From: Cordylochernes scorpioides
Lineage: Eukaryota; Arthropoda; Arachnida; Pseudoscorpiones; Chernetidae
Length of the DNA: 64,000 nucleotides
Direction of reading: 5' to 3'
NCBI GenBank assembly: GCA_030710605.1
Contig: CP092872.1
Coordinates: forward strand, 12,352,508-12,416,507
Shown here: positions 42,859 through 53,863 of the stretch, one piece after another
Numbering within the stretch: position 1 is the first letter of the stretch
Layout of the letters: every line of letters starts with the position of its first letter
Position numbers and translations under genes: made by a program
Notes under the pieces: generated by a model
Told to the model about the DNA's origin: nothing
Database searches by the model: none
Seen by the model: only the letters and a program-made list of their open reading frames with translations

Positions 42859-44080
42859 GTACCACGGATAGTTTGGATAGGTACTACGCGGACGACATCG
42901 TCCTGTTCATCCGCAGTGAGGAGCAGTTCAGGGTTGCGATCTCCATCTTCTGCGCGCCTCGGGTATAAAGAAAATTTCACCAAGAGAGCAAAGGTCTATG
43001 GTGCGGCGCCTAGCGTGTCAGTAACGACGCTCCGCTGGTCATCTCCCGATCGTCTGTAGAGATCATGGTTCTAGGCTGCACTGGGAAATCAAAATTCAGC
43101 CCAAGAACGACATATCCTGGTCCTGCTCGAAACTGCTATAACGAGGTGGTCTCCCTACACCCGCGGTCTCTCTTTCGTCGGCCGGGCCAGACCCGCCAAC
43201 TCCTTGGTTCTCTCCTCGGTGGTCCATCACATCCACGGCTACCTGCCTACCGACCGTACCATCCACAAGATCCAGGCCCGTCTTGTGCGGTTCATCTGGG
43301 TGCCGGAGCGAATCGCCATGCTGCCTGGAAGCGTCCTAGCGAGGCCTGGAGATCTCTAGGAGGATTCGGACTAATTTATCTCAAGTTCCAGGTTCAATTG
43401 CCATGCTTCAAGGGCGTGCAGCGTGGCAACCGCAGCGCCTATTGTTGGCTGGTCGAGAGCGGCGCGTGGATCTATCCTCCTTCATCCGGGTCCTGGCTCC
43501 TGCCGCGGCATCTCCGGATTCTTAAGATCAGAGAGTCGATCGCTGACATCCTTGCTCTGAAACACCGCGCGCTTACAACGCCTCAGCTCTTAAACCTCCC
43601 CATCATTGGTGATTGCCGTCTTCTACGGCCACCCGACCTTTTGGCTTCTTCGTGATGGGTTGGCGCCTGCGTTGGAGACTTTGTGGATCCTGCCGCTCCC
43701 CTCACTCGCCCAACGCGCTGTGCCCTGGCGGACGCAAATTCTTTTATCCAACTTCTGCCGGCGTTTTGAGGACGAGAGCTTTCGCGGGATCTTCCGCGTT
43801 GGCACCATCCTGGAGGCTGTGGTGCTTCGCGGGACGAGGGTGTATCACCACCCGCACTGCCCGCCGATTGCTGGAACACCTGCTCCTGGCTGCCCTGCCC
43901 ATCACCCAGTTTCCCAGAAAGTGGGAGAAACATATGAATCTCCCCATCAACATAGATTGGTCGTCGCTCCGTACCTGCGCCTTCTCCGGGCACAGCGCGG
44001 ACATGACTGAGGCTGGCAATGCACGCCTTGTCCCATCCTGCCTCGGCCTGAGAGTCCTGAGTCACCTGTGGGTCCTATAG
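42859..44080 (+). pseudogene. LINE reverse transcriptase 3' remnant, copy 1
   Basis: It starts within the palm: YYADDIVLFIRSEEQFRVAI from 42882 (motif C). Then, with frameshifts, come NFTKRAKVYGAAP and LVLSSVVHHIHGYLPTDRTI, followed by HKIQARLVRFIW, the thumb/connection typical of non-LTR reverse transcriptases. A GC-rich C-terminal part follows to about 44080 with no single open frame. It is broken in at least three places. The YADD neighbourhood resembles the remnants in the inverted-repeat arms but is not the same copy. Other long frames here are shadows. Confidence 0.8.
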
Positions 44081-44557
44081 ACTGATCCGATAGACTAATC
44101 TATCCGATAGGTTTATCTTTCCTATAGACTGGTTTATTCAATACACTGATTTATCCAAAAGAGAGGTCGAACAAATAGAATTACCTGGTAGATATATAAT
44201 TTTACCAGCCCTGCCCGAGATGACAGATAGAGGAACAGATAGGGTGGTTAGCTGACAATATCTAATAAGAGCAGTCCAATAGCAATCAACAGTCAGTGTG
44301 GTGAGCTAGTCTGTGGTGGGACTTGTAAAAAGCCACAAAAATTCAATGCCAAAATTGGGTGGATGATAAATTATGTGTCACCACTAAGGTAAGCACTGCC
44401 AACCATAATCTGAACCCATGTCGAAGTCAGCGGCCAAGATCCTATCTGTAGGTAAGTCAGACTGCCACAGTATGTCCTTCAAATTCCTGGAATTAACAGC
44501 ACACATAGATTCACCCATCATTAGCTTGCCTTGTTGGGCTCTTAGTCGAGGAAAATA

Positions 44558-45155
44558 CACTCAGGGACAAAATATCAAGTAAGTGGAAAGTCTAGCTATC
44601 ACTGGTTTTCTGTTTTTTTTTTTTTTTTTTTTTGAAGGAGTCAGAGATATTTTGTTCATACTTGGTTATCTCGTGTGTCTTTAATAAAGGTCACTTTAAT
44701 ATCTTTCAGAGTTATTGTCGTAATCCCGATATACATGCTGAAAGGTACAACTTCCTTAAGTTTTATCCATGAGTGTATCTTTCAGAGTTATTGTCTGAAT
44801 CCTGATATACATGCTGAAAGGTACAACTTCCTTAAGTTTTGTCTATGAATGTATCTTTCAGAGTTATTGTCTGAATCCTGATATACATGCTAAAAAGTAC
44901 AACTTACTTAAGTTTTGTCCATGAATGTATCTTTCAGAGTTTTTGTCTGAATCGCAATATACATGCTAAAAGGTACAACTTCCTTAAGTTTTATCCATGA
45001 GTGTATATTTTAGAGTTATTGTCTGAATCCCGATATACATACTGAAAAGTACAACTTCCTTAAGTTTTGTCCATGAGTGTATCTTTCAGAGTTATTGTCT
45101 GAATCCCGATATACATACTCAAAAGTACAACTTCCTGAAGTTTTATCCATGAGTG
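44558..45155 (-). mobile_element. Complete Tc1-like MITE with six monomers, copy 1
   Basis: TA then CACTCAGGGACAAAATATCA at the left. At the right, GAAGTTTTATCCATGAGTG then TA. The inner segment (GTCAGAGATATTTTGTTCAT, TAATAAAGGTCACTTTAATA) is followed by six 76-bp monomers. This shows both ends and the inner array in one element and is the clearest model of the family. Confidence 0.85.
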
Positions 45156-45344
45156 TATAACACAAACAGAACAATAAGTTCTCCTGTCAACTATATCCCA
45201 AAGCGGCGCAATCATTTAAAGTTTAATAAAATTTCAATAATTAAATTAGGAGCAATATTAACCTGAGCAAAGAAGGTGATCTTTCATTGAATGTTGGAAC
45301 ATGTCGATCACATCTTTATTATTTTGAGAAATAGGTCATCTCCT

Positions 45345-45680
45345 AATCGTGCAACTAAAAGTTACTGATGGCTTGCGCCATCTATCGGATGGCTATGATA
45401 TTTTTGATGTACCTTTAGAGATATTTTTTACCATTTATACCTACTAAGGATAGAAGTCCTATGAAGGTCTAGTGTCCAATGGTTGCTATGATATTTATGT
45501 TGTACCTTTACTGATATTTGACCATTTGTACCTTACATAGTATAGTGGTCTTTTATATAGATTCAGTGTACAATTATTTCTATGGTATTTATGATATCCT
45601 TTCGAGATATTTGAGCCATACCATTTTTATTCCAATAAATGGATTAACCAATCAGTAACTTTTAGTTGCATAATCAGGAG
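45345..45680. mobile_element. Foldback element with GCGCCATCT box, expanded centre
   Basis: Ends GTGCAACTAAAAGTTACTGA and ATCAGTAACTTTTAGTTGCA are inverted. The left arm has TTGCGCCATCTATCGGA. The centre carries diverged repeats of TATGATATTTATGTTGTACC. In copy 2 (60055-60180) the centre is short and the hairpin nearly perfect. Confidence 0.75.
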
Positions 45681-46004
45681 ATGTTCTTTTTCTCAATTTA
45701 TCCCCCTGATCCAAGTACAAATTCACTTTTGTACTATTTTTCTTTATTTTTGTTTAAAAGGTTCTCTCTCAGTAAGATCGCCGGTCAGATATGAGACAGG
45801 TACAATGCTCTATATACTTGGGATAGATAGAGCGGGTTGGAACTTACCCTACTGTACTGGAAAAAAGACGACCCTGTCTAAATGTTTACTCTCCGCCTTC
45901 CATATTTGTCCACATTAGAATGACTCAGCTGTGGTGACAATGTCCTCCACTTGGTCTCACCTCTCTCCCAGCTACTTGGAGATGAGATTTAGAGACCAAC
46001 ATCC

Positions 46005-46215
46005 TCACATAGGTTTTATATTGTTGGAATGTCCATTTACATAGGTTTTACATTGTTGTAATGTCCATTTACATAGGTTTTACATTGTTGGAATGTCCAT
46101 TTACATAGGTTTTACATTGTTGGAATGTCCATTTACATAGGTTTTACATTGTTGGAATGTCCATTTACATAGGTTTTACATTGTTGGAATGTCCATTTAC
46201 ATAGGTTTTACATAT
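46005..46215 (+). repeat. 32-bp minisatellite, copy 1 (about 6 units)
   Basis: TTACATAGGTTTTACATTGT plus TGGAATGTCCAT. Copy 2 has about 16 units at the matching site (60505-61005). A relative with GACCATTT is at 50995-51440. Confidence 0.9.
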
Positions 46216-46249
46216 TAAAGAAATTGAAACAATCCACCACGATATTTTC

Positions 46250-46350
46250 TTCTTTCAAATAAAGCAACCTTTCCTACTCTCCTTAATGCTATGGAAAAAA
46301 TATTGGGAAGGTCTGGCTCATCAGTGATGAACCTTCCCAGCGGTTTCGTC
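46250..46350 (+). mobile_element. Palindromic-core element fragment, copy 1
   Basis: CTCCTTAATGCTATGGAAAA, TTGGGAAGGTCTGGCTCATC, AGTGATGAACCTTCCCAGCG and GTTTCGTCAGG. Here GGGAAGG and CCTTCCC are matched where other copies have GGGAGGG and CCCTCCC, a paired change. It lies immediately left of the satellite block. Confidence 0.65.
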
Positions 46351-46373
46351 AGGTTCCTAACAACACTCATAGA

Positions 46374-48941
46374 CAAAAGGAAGTTGTACCTTTTAACATG
46401 TATATCAGGAATCAGACAATAACTCCGAAAGATACACTCATGGACAAAACTTAAGAAAGTTGTACCTTTTAACATGTATATCAGGAATCAGACAATAACT
46501 CCGAAAGATACACTCATGGACAAAACTTAAGAAAGTTGTACCTTTTAACATGTATATCAGGAATCAGACAATAACTCCGAAAGATACACTCATAGACAAA
46601 AGGAAGTTGTACCTTTTAACATGTATATCAGGAATCAGACAATAACTCCGAAAGATACACTCATGGACAAAACTTAAGAAAGTTGTACCTTTTAACATGT
46701 ATATCAGGAATCAGACAATAACTCCGAAAGATACACTCATAGACAAAAGGAAGTTGTACCTTTTAACATGTATATCAGGAATCAGACAATAACTCTGAAA
46801 GATACACTCATAGACAAAAGGAAGTTGTACCTTTTAACATGTATATCAGGATTCAGACAATAACTCTGAAAGATACACTCATAGACAAAAGGAAGTTGTA
46901 CCTTTTAACATGTATATCAGGATTCAGACAATAACTCTGAAAGATACACTCATGGACAAAACTTAAGGAAGTTGTACCTTTTAGCATGTATATCGGGATT
47001 CAGACAATAACTCTGAAAGATACACTCATGGACAAACCTTAAGGAACTTGTACCTTTTAGCATGTATATCGGGATTCAGACAATAACTCTGAAAGATACA
47101 CTCATGGACAAAACTTAAGGAAGTTGTACCTTTTAACATGTATATCAGGATTCAGACAATAACTCTGAAAGATACACTCATGGACAAAACTTAAGGAAGT
47201 TATACCTTTTAACATGTATATCAGGATTCAGACAATAACTCTGAAAGATACACTCATTGACAAAACTTAAGGAAGTTGTACCTTTTAACATGTATATCAG
47301 GATTCAGACAATAACTCTGAAAGATACACTCATAGACAAAAGGAAGTTGTACCTTTTAACATGTATATCAGGATTCAGACAATAACTCTGAAAGATACAC
47401 TCATAGACAAAAGGAAGTTGTACCTTTTAACATGTATATCAGGATTCAGACAATAACTCTGAAAGATACACTCATGGACAGAACTTAAGAAAGTTGTACC
47501 TTTTAACATGTATATCAGGAATCAGACAATAACTCTGAAAGATACACTCATAGACAAAAGGAAGTTGTACCTTTTAACATGTATATCAGGATTCAGACAA
47601 TAACTCTGAAAGATACACTCATAGACAAAAGGAAGTTGTACCTTTTAACATGTATATCAGGATTCAGACAATAACTCTGAAAGATACACTCATGGACAAA
47701 ACTTAAGGAAGTTGTACCTTTTAGCATGTATATCGGGATTCAGACAATAACTCTGAAAGATACACTCATGGACAAACCTTAAGGAACTTGTACCTTTTAG
47801 CATGTATATCGGGATTCAGACAATAACTCTGAAAGATACACTCATGGACAAAACTTAAGGAAGTTGTACCTTTTAACATGTATATCAGGATTCAGACAAT
47901 AACTCTGAAAGATACACTCATGGACAAAACTTAAGGAAGTTATACCTTTTAACATGTATATCAGGATTCAGACAATAACTCTGAAAGATACACTCATTGA
48001 CAAAACTTAAGGAAGTTGTACCTTTTAACATGTATATCAGGATTCAGACAATAACTCTGAAAGATACACTCATAGACAAAAGGAAGTTGTACCTTTTAAC
48101 ATGTATATCAGGATTCAGACAATAACTCTGAAAGATACACTCATAGACAAAAGGAAGTTGTACCTTTTAACATGTATATCAGGATTCAGACAATAACTCT
48201 GAAAGATACACTCATGGACAAAACTTAAGGAAGTTGTACCTTTTAGCATGTATATCGGGATTCAGACAATAACTCTGAAAGATACACTCATGGACAAACC
48301 TTAAGGAACTTGTACCTTTTAGCATGTATATCGGGATTCAGACAATAACTCTGAAAGATACACTCATGGACAAAACTTAAGGAAGTTGTACCTTTTAACA
48401 TGTATATCAGGATTCAGACAATAACTCTGAAAGATACACTCATGGACAAAACTTAAGGAAGTTATACCTTTTAACATGTATATCAGGATTCAGACAATAA
48501 CTCTGAAAGATACACTCATTGACAAAACTTAAGGAAGTTGTACCTTTTAACATGTATATCGGGATTCAGACAATAACTCTGAAAGATACACTCATGGACA
48601 AAACTTAAGGAATTTGTACCTTTTAACATGTATATCAGGATTCAGACAATAACTCTGAAAGATACACTCATGGACAAAACTTAAGGAAGTTGTACCTTTT
48701 AACATGTATATCAGGATTCAGACAATAACTCTGAAAGATACACTCATTGACAAAACTTAAGGAAGTTGTACCTTTTAACATGTATATCAAGATTCAGACA
48801 ATAACTCTGAAATATATTACAGTGACCTTTTTTGAACGAGATAACCAAGTGTAAACAAAATTGCATCTGTCTCCTTTAAAATAAAACGGACAACCAGTGA
48901 TATCAAAGACTTTTAACTTCCTTAAGTTTTGTCCATGAGTG
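46374..48941. mobile_element. Tc1-like MITE expanded into a satellite (about 33 monomers), copy 1 only
   Basis: Left end CACTCATAGACAAAAGGAAG, right end TTAAGTTTTGTCCATGAGTG. Monomers are of two kinds: 76 bp, and shorter ones lacking the ACTTA segment (ATAGACAAAAGGAAG). Multi-monomer blocks repeat: the pair marked by TTTTAGCATGTATATCGGGA followed by GGACAAACCTTAAGGAACTT occurs at about 46980, 47720 and 48243. In copy 2 the same site has one monomer (61164-61240). Confidence 0.9.
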
Positions 48942-49311
48942 CATATTATAGACAAGATATGTATTCACATATAAAAATTAATCAGATTGTGTGTTAAATG
49001 AGGAATAACAAATTTAAAAAACAAAATAAGAATAAACGTGAAGCACAAGGATTAGCAATGAGTATAAAAAGCTAAATACGGATAGTTCTTACTAGAATTC
49101 TAAGTTTCCATATAACTCGTACCTGATCCCATAGTACACAGTTTCACTTTTCTACTATTTCAAAGTATTAGAACTGTTTTCAAATTATATGTCTCTTTTT
49201 GGGATTGGAATTAAATGGTAGCGAAGAAATAATTTATATTTTATTATTTAATTATTCAATGAAAATATTTAAAAACAGATTTATTATTTTATATTTGTAA
49301 AATTATCATTT

Positions 49312-49560
49312 ATGTTTCTTCAAATTAAAGAAATTTCGGCCAGTAAATCTTTTTATTGTCTCGACGTTTCGACAAAAATATTTTGTTCTCGTCAGGAGCG
49401 AACAAAATTTAAAACATTTGGCAAAGCGTTAGAAATTATTCTAAGGCTGCAAGGGCGTTCTCACGCGATATTCGAAATTTTGTACAACATCTAAAGCACG
49501 AGTCAAAAAAAAAAAACAAATATTTAACTCACAAAAGACTATGATTTTTTAAATAAATCA
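49312..49560 (-). mobile_element. Insertion carrying a second hammerhead-like motif
   Basis: Present in copy 1, absent from copy 2 (about 61980-62005). The left end AAATTTCGGCCAGTAAATCT and TTTATTGTCTC are shared with the foldback at 13268-13404. The rest (GCAAAGCGTTAGAAATTATT, GCAAGGGCGTTCTCACGCGA) is unique in the window. No valid gene. Confidence 0.6.
49355..49399 (-). ncRNA. Hammerhead-like motif, family 2
   Basis: Minus strand: CTC, CTGACGA (49395-49389), stem II GAACAAAATATTTTTGTC (7 pairs with one bulged A), GAAA, C and GTC (palindromic ACGT as minimal stem III), then GAGAC. The core and GUC cleavage triplet are complete. Stem I is only CTC/GAG (3 bp). Plausible but weaker than 38446-38488. 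Confidence 0.5.
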
Positions 49561-49894
49561 TTCAATATTCTCTAGCTGTAGATAGTATTGTTGATAATTG
49601 TCGACTAGTCGTGCTGACGTTATCAATAAATACGCTTATATCTCAAGATATTCCAAGACTTGATTTCTAAGCTACAATATTATTAACAAATCTTTATCAG
49701 ATGAATTTTTCAACTAATTTCATAATCAATTGAAATAAATGTCACATCTCTGCACAAACGCAATTAAACTGTAGAAAGCTTTCGTGATAGAAATCCATAT
49801 TAGATAGAAGTAAATTATTTTCTTCTTCTTTTATTCTTACAATTTATACTTGAGAACTTTGATTTTGGTATCATTGAAAACAACAACAATAAGA

Positions 49895-50205
49895 AAAGAT
49901 CAAATATATTAAATAAACTCTGAGAGAAAACTGACAAAAACTATAACATGGCTTAGAACAAAACACTATAAAGGAATGGCAATAATCCAGATGGCACAAG
50001 AACCTATAGAGCATGCAACAGCTGTCCTGGTGTGGACACCTACTCACATATTCTCATGCCCAGCAATGGCCGCAGCCTTGCAGAAAATTGACTTAGACCC
50101 AGAGCAGCAGCTTTACACACCCAAGATAGTGGATATTGCTGCTGCTGTGATGGAGATGCATGGAGACATCTGAGACTCTTCTTTGGACACGACAACAACA
50201 ACAAC
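49895..50205 (+). pseudogene. LINE ORF C-terminus and 3' tail, copy 1
   Basis: TPTHIFSCPAMAAALQKIDL, then DPEQQLYTPKIVDIAAAVME and MHGDI to a stop, followed by GGACACGACAACAACAACAA. A deletion removed the CxxC part of the knuckle that copy 2 keeps. This is the single-copy source structure of the LINE-tail tandem arrays. Confidence 0.8.
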
Positions 50206-50994
50206 ATTGGAAGCAACGTTTTTTAGCTGTTCCCTATGTTAGTCATTATTATTATTTTATTTCCAAAGCGCTATATCCCGCAAGGGATACATGCGCCAAA
50301 CAAGTAGAAAAGTTTATTTACATAAGTTATTTACATTATTCAACACATGAAGAACACTAGAGATACAGATTTTGTAGAAAGTTTAGAATGTATTTACAAA
50401 ATAAATTAAGCTTTAAATATGATTTTATCGGAAATCAAATCGTTAAGTTCACAAAAAAAAATAGTTCATTCTTCCTTCTATAATCTTGAAATGCTGGGCA
50501 TTCGATCAGTAGATGTCTTGAGGTTTGTTGAAATATCCATAGTTTATATCATCCAACAAGATTCTTCAGTTCATTCTTATAAAAAAACAGGCAGAAGACT
50601 AAAGTAATCTATTATTAATAGTAAAAAGAAATGAGTCTTAGAACTAGTTAATATTGGCTATTCCACGAAAAATATTCTGACTTGTTGTACCTGAAAATCT
50701 TGTCAGAAAATCAAATTGTTCAACCCATTATTAATGATGTTTACGAAAGTTTGTTTTTTGCCCCAAAATTCCGTAGATCTCTTGGCAATAATGGCGGAAT
50801 TCTCCGTTAATTTGCTCTCCCTGCATAGTTTACATATTGATCAACTTTGTGGTTTGGAGAGTTACAGTTCCTTCTCTAGCTTGGATGGATAATTCTACCG
50901 AGCTACGTAACTACATGAGTTTAGTATGTCGGAAATGTAGATAAATGTATGTCTAATTGTGTTATTGTATAAATGTTCATTTACATTGGTTTAC

Positions 50995-51440
50995 ATTATT
51001 ATAATATTCATTTAAACAGATTTTACATTGTTGGAATGTCAATTTACATAGGTTTTACATTGTTAGAATGACCATTTACATAGGTTTTACATTGTTGGAA
51101 TGACCATTTACATAGGGTTTACATTGTTGGAATGACCATTTACATAGGTTTTCCATTGTTGGAATGACCATTTACATAGGTTTTACATTGTTGGAATGAC
51201 CATTTACATAGGTTTTAGATTGTTGGAATTCCATTTATATAAGTTCTATATTGTTGCAAATCCATTTACATAGGTTTTATATTGGTTAAATGTTCATTTA
51301 TTTAGGTTTTACATTGATTGAATGTCCATTCACCTTGGTTTTACATTAGGTAAATGTCCATATACATAGGTTTTGCATTGTTTTCATTCCATTTACATAG
51401 GTTTTACATTTTTTAAATGTTCATTTACATAGGTTTTACA
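50995..51440 (+). repeat. 32-bp minisatellite, GACCATTT variant, copy 1
   Basis: ACATAGGTTTTACATTGTTG units with GAATGACCATTT, drifting in the last 200 bp. It matches 63460-64000. Confidence 0.88.
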
Positions 51441-51560
51441 TACTAACGCTGTGAGGGTTCACCACTGATGAGCCATGCCCTCCCATTAAAATTTCCATTG
51501 CAATAAAGACAGTAGAAATTGTTTAATTTTCAAAAGAACCATATGAGTCTATAATAGTTT
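51440..51560 (-). mobile_element. Palindromic-core element fragment
   Basis: GCTGTGAGGGTTCACCACTG, ATGAGCCATGCCCTCCCATT, AAAGACAGTAGAAATTGTTT and TATAATAGTTTCGAATTTTG: one arm of the 35255-35535 layout in reverse. It is at the right boundary of the duplicated segment within this window. Confidence 0.65.
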
Positions 51561-51635
51561 CGAATTTTGATAAAGTGTCAGTTGTTTACCAGTTAATATG
51601 AGTATACATGGTGTTCAAATTGACTAATTTTACTA

Positions 51636-52075
51636 CAGTTAAACCTGTCTATAGCGCTCCCTCTTGGGACTCACCAAAATAGAGTGCTATAGAAAGGAAG
51701 GCGCTATTTAGAGGGGCGCTATAGACAGTTCACTTTTAATGTAAAATGTTTGCATTTTGATGTTTAAAATCGGGCGCTATAGAGAGGAAGGTGCTATAGA
51801 AAGGAAGGCGCTATTTAGAGGGGCGCTATAGACAGGTCACTTTTAATGTAAAATGTTTGCATTTTGATGTGTAAAATCGGGCGCTATAGAGAGGAAGGTG
51901 CTAGAGAAAGGAAGGTGCTGTAGAAAGGAAGGCGCTATTTAGAGGGGCGCTATAGATAGGTCACTTTTAATGTAAAATGTTTACATTTTAATGTTTAAAA
52001 TCGGGCGCTATAGAGAGGAAGGTGTTTTAGAAAGAAAGGCACTATTTAGAGGGGCGATATAGACAGGTTTAACTG
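51636..52075. mobile_element. Tigger/pogo-like MITE with internal tandem repeats, 440 bp
   Basis: Inverted ends CAGTTAAACCTGTCTATAGC and the reverse complement of TATAGACAGGTTTAACTG, flanked by TA. Inside are three repeats of about 105-125 bp with GGGCGCTATAGAGAGGAAGG, each starting from terminal-like sequence. No transposase. The next interval, 52080-52495, shows no gene. Confidence 0.82.
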
Positions 52076-52499
52076 TATTAGAGAATTAGTTAACAGATAG
52101 AAATAAGTTCTCCCATCTCTCTCTATATAAATACTGGAAGCCTATCCATCTAATTACACTTTTTCTTTACGACAGGGTCGCTAGGATGTCCTCAAATGTG
52201 GGCCATAGTTTATGTTTTTTTGGCTTTTTTAAGTTTGGAGGAGATTTTTATGACACTTTTTACGATGGAACTTGCTTTCTGAAATTGTAAAAGTGCCAGT
52301 ACTAATAAAAATTTAGGTTTTTTTTATCACTATATAACTGTATTTAGCATATGTTGTACATGATGAGTGTATCTATACAAGGTGTGTATTCCATGGCCCG
52401 GTTGTATATTGAGAGAGTGTGACAATCACACTGGGTCAATGGTAGAAACTGACCGCTTTGTAGGGATAAGGTAGAAAATGAAAGTAAATTGATATTACA

Positions 52500-52745
52500 A
52501 TACAATATAATGCGGCTTGTGATTGTAAAACGACATTTAAAAATTACCCCTCATGTGTTTCTTTTCAACAAAAAATCAAAATTAATTTTAAGGAGAAATA
52601 ACGATTATTTCTAACCTTAGGGATGAGGTATGAAAGGATGAATTGTGCCCTGGACACTTTATTTTTTCCGTTTATCATTACTCTTCACAATTCATCCTTT
52701 CATTATTCATCCCTAAGGTTCAAATGTCGTTTTAAATTGATATTA
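52500..52745. mobile_element. Foldback of SINE body
   Basis: GTAAAACGACATTTAAAAAT...GAAAGGATGAATTGTG is mirrored by CACAATTCATCCTTTC...CAAATGTCGTTTTA, around a centre that contains CCCTGGACACTTTA from the tRNA-head junction. Confidence 0.8.
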
Positions 52746-52849
52746 TAGCGTAGAAATCAAGTCTTGGAATATCTGAAGATGTAAAAGTATTTATTGATCG
52801 CATCAGTAAGACTAGTCGACAATTATCAACAAAACCAACAAAACTATTT

Positions 52850-53190
52850 CTAATACAATATAATGCGGCTTATGATTGTACAACGACGTTTGACAAATTT
52901 TATAACAAATGTTTCTTTTAAACGAAAAATCGTAATTTATTTTGAAGAGAAATAACGATTATTTCTATCCTTAGGGATGAAGTATAAAAGGATGAATTGT
53001 GAATAGTAATGATAAACGTGAATTCCCATCCCTGGACACTTTATTTTTCCGTTCATCATTACTCTTCACACTTCATACTTTCATACTTCATCTCTGAGGA
53101 TAGAAATAGTCGTTATTTCTCATTAAATTGAGATTTTTTTGTTCAAAAGAAACATTTGTGATAAAAATTGTCAAACGTTGTTTTACAACA
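52850..53190. mobile_element. Foldback of SINE body, longer arms
   Basis: Arms of about 150 bp (TGTACAACGACGTTTGACAA...GGATGAATTGTGAATAG, mirrored to GTCAAACGTTGTTTTACA) enclose AATTCCCATCCCTGGACAC. This is the same head-to-head arrangement as 52500-52745. Confidence 0.8.
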
Positions 53191-53485
53191 AAACTATCTA
53201 CAGCTAGAGAATCTTGAACAAGCAAGCTAAGGAATGTTTATTTGTACAATTTGTATTATAGATTAGAAACACAAGATAATAATACTAAATCACACAAATA
53301 TACAGCTTTATTGAGACCACCGGTCTTACACAGATTCATTACAGGACGGAAGCATAGATGGAGCTCCTATACTCCAGGCAGCGCAGAACCCAACAGCCTC
53401 CAGGTCTGACATATGTCCAGTGGTCACAGAATCCATCGTCAATAAGTTAGAATATCACTGAAAAGAAGTAATAAGACTAAATCCA

Positions 53486-53583
53486 AATAGTGTGTGACGT
53501 TTCGGTAACAGCGTTGGTATACCATCATTCAGTACTTTTTTTCTGATGATGAAAACAATGAAATGTCACACACTATTTATTTA
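53486..53583. mobile_element. Inverted pair of degenerate hammerhead-like arms
   Basis: AAATAGTGTGTGACGTTTCG is mirrored by GAAATGTCACACACTATTT. The plus strand holds CTGATGATG...GAAATGTCAC. The minus strand holds CTGAATGATGG...TTACCGAAACGTCACAC. Both have hammerhead-type strings with core defects (GAAAT; CTGAATGA). Confidence 0.4.
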
Positions 53584-53763
53584 TTTGGATATGATCCTTG
53601 TGTTTTAATGGAAGTGAGTTTTGAAACATGATGTATATATAACCGCTCCATCTATATTTATAAAGTAAAACTAATTAACGTGAACATATTTTAAAAAGAA
53701 ATGAGTAAAGAAAAAAATATTTACAACAATCTACTTCGAAAAGAAAAAATATTGTAAGGGTTT

Positions 53764-53863
53764 NNNNNNNNNNNNNNNNNNNNNNNNNNNNNNNNNNNNN
53801 NNNNNNNNNNNNNNNNNNNNNNNNNNNNNNNNNNNNNNNNNNNNNNNNNNNNNNNNNNNNNNN
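53764..53863. other. Assembly gap (100 N)
   Basis: Exactly 100 N. Copy 2 of the segmental duplication begins at the first base after it, so the upstream part of copy 2 may be missing. Confidence 0.98.

Larger units (their letters stand above)
39286..51439 (+). repeat. Segmental duplication, copy 1 (12.2 kb)
   Basis: It matches 53864-64000 in direct orientation from GTCTGTTATAAATTATTGAA onward, collinear with a 14.58-kb offset at the start. Extra DNA in copy 1 includes the 2.4-kb satellite block (46374-48941) and the hammerhead-like insertion (49312-49560). Copy 2 has its own 400-bp insertion. Unannotated stretches inside (39286-39690, 40260-40970, 41500-41830, 44080-44555, 45700-46000, 50210-50990) show no gene. 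Confidence 0.92.
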
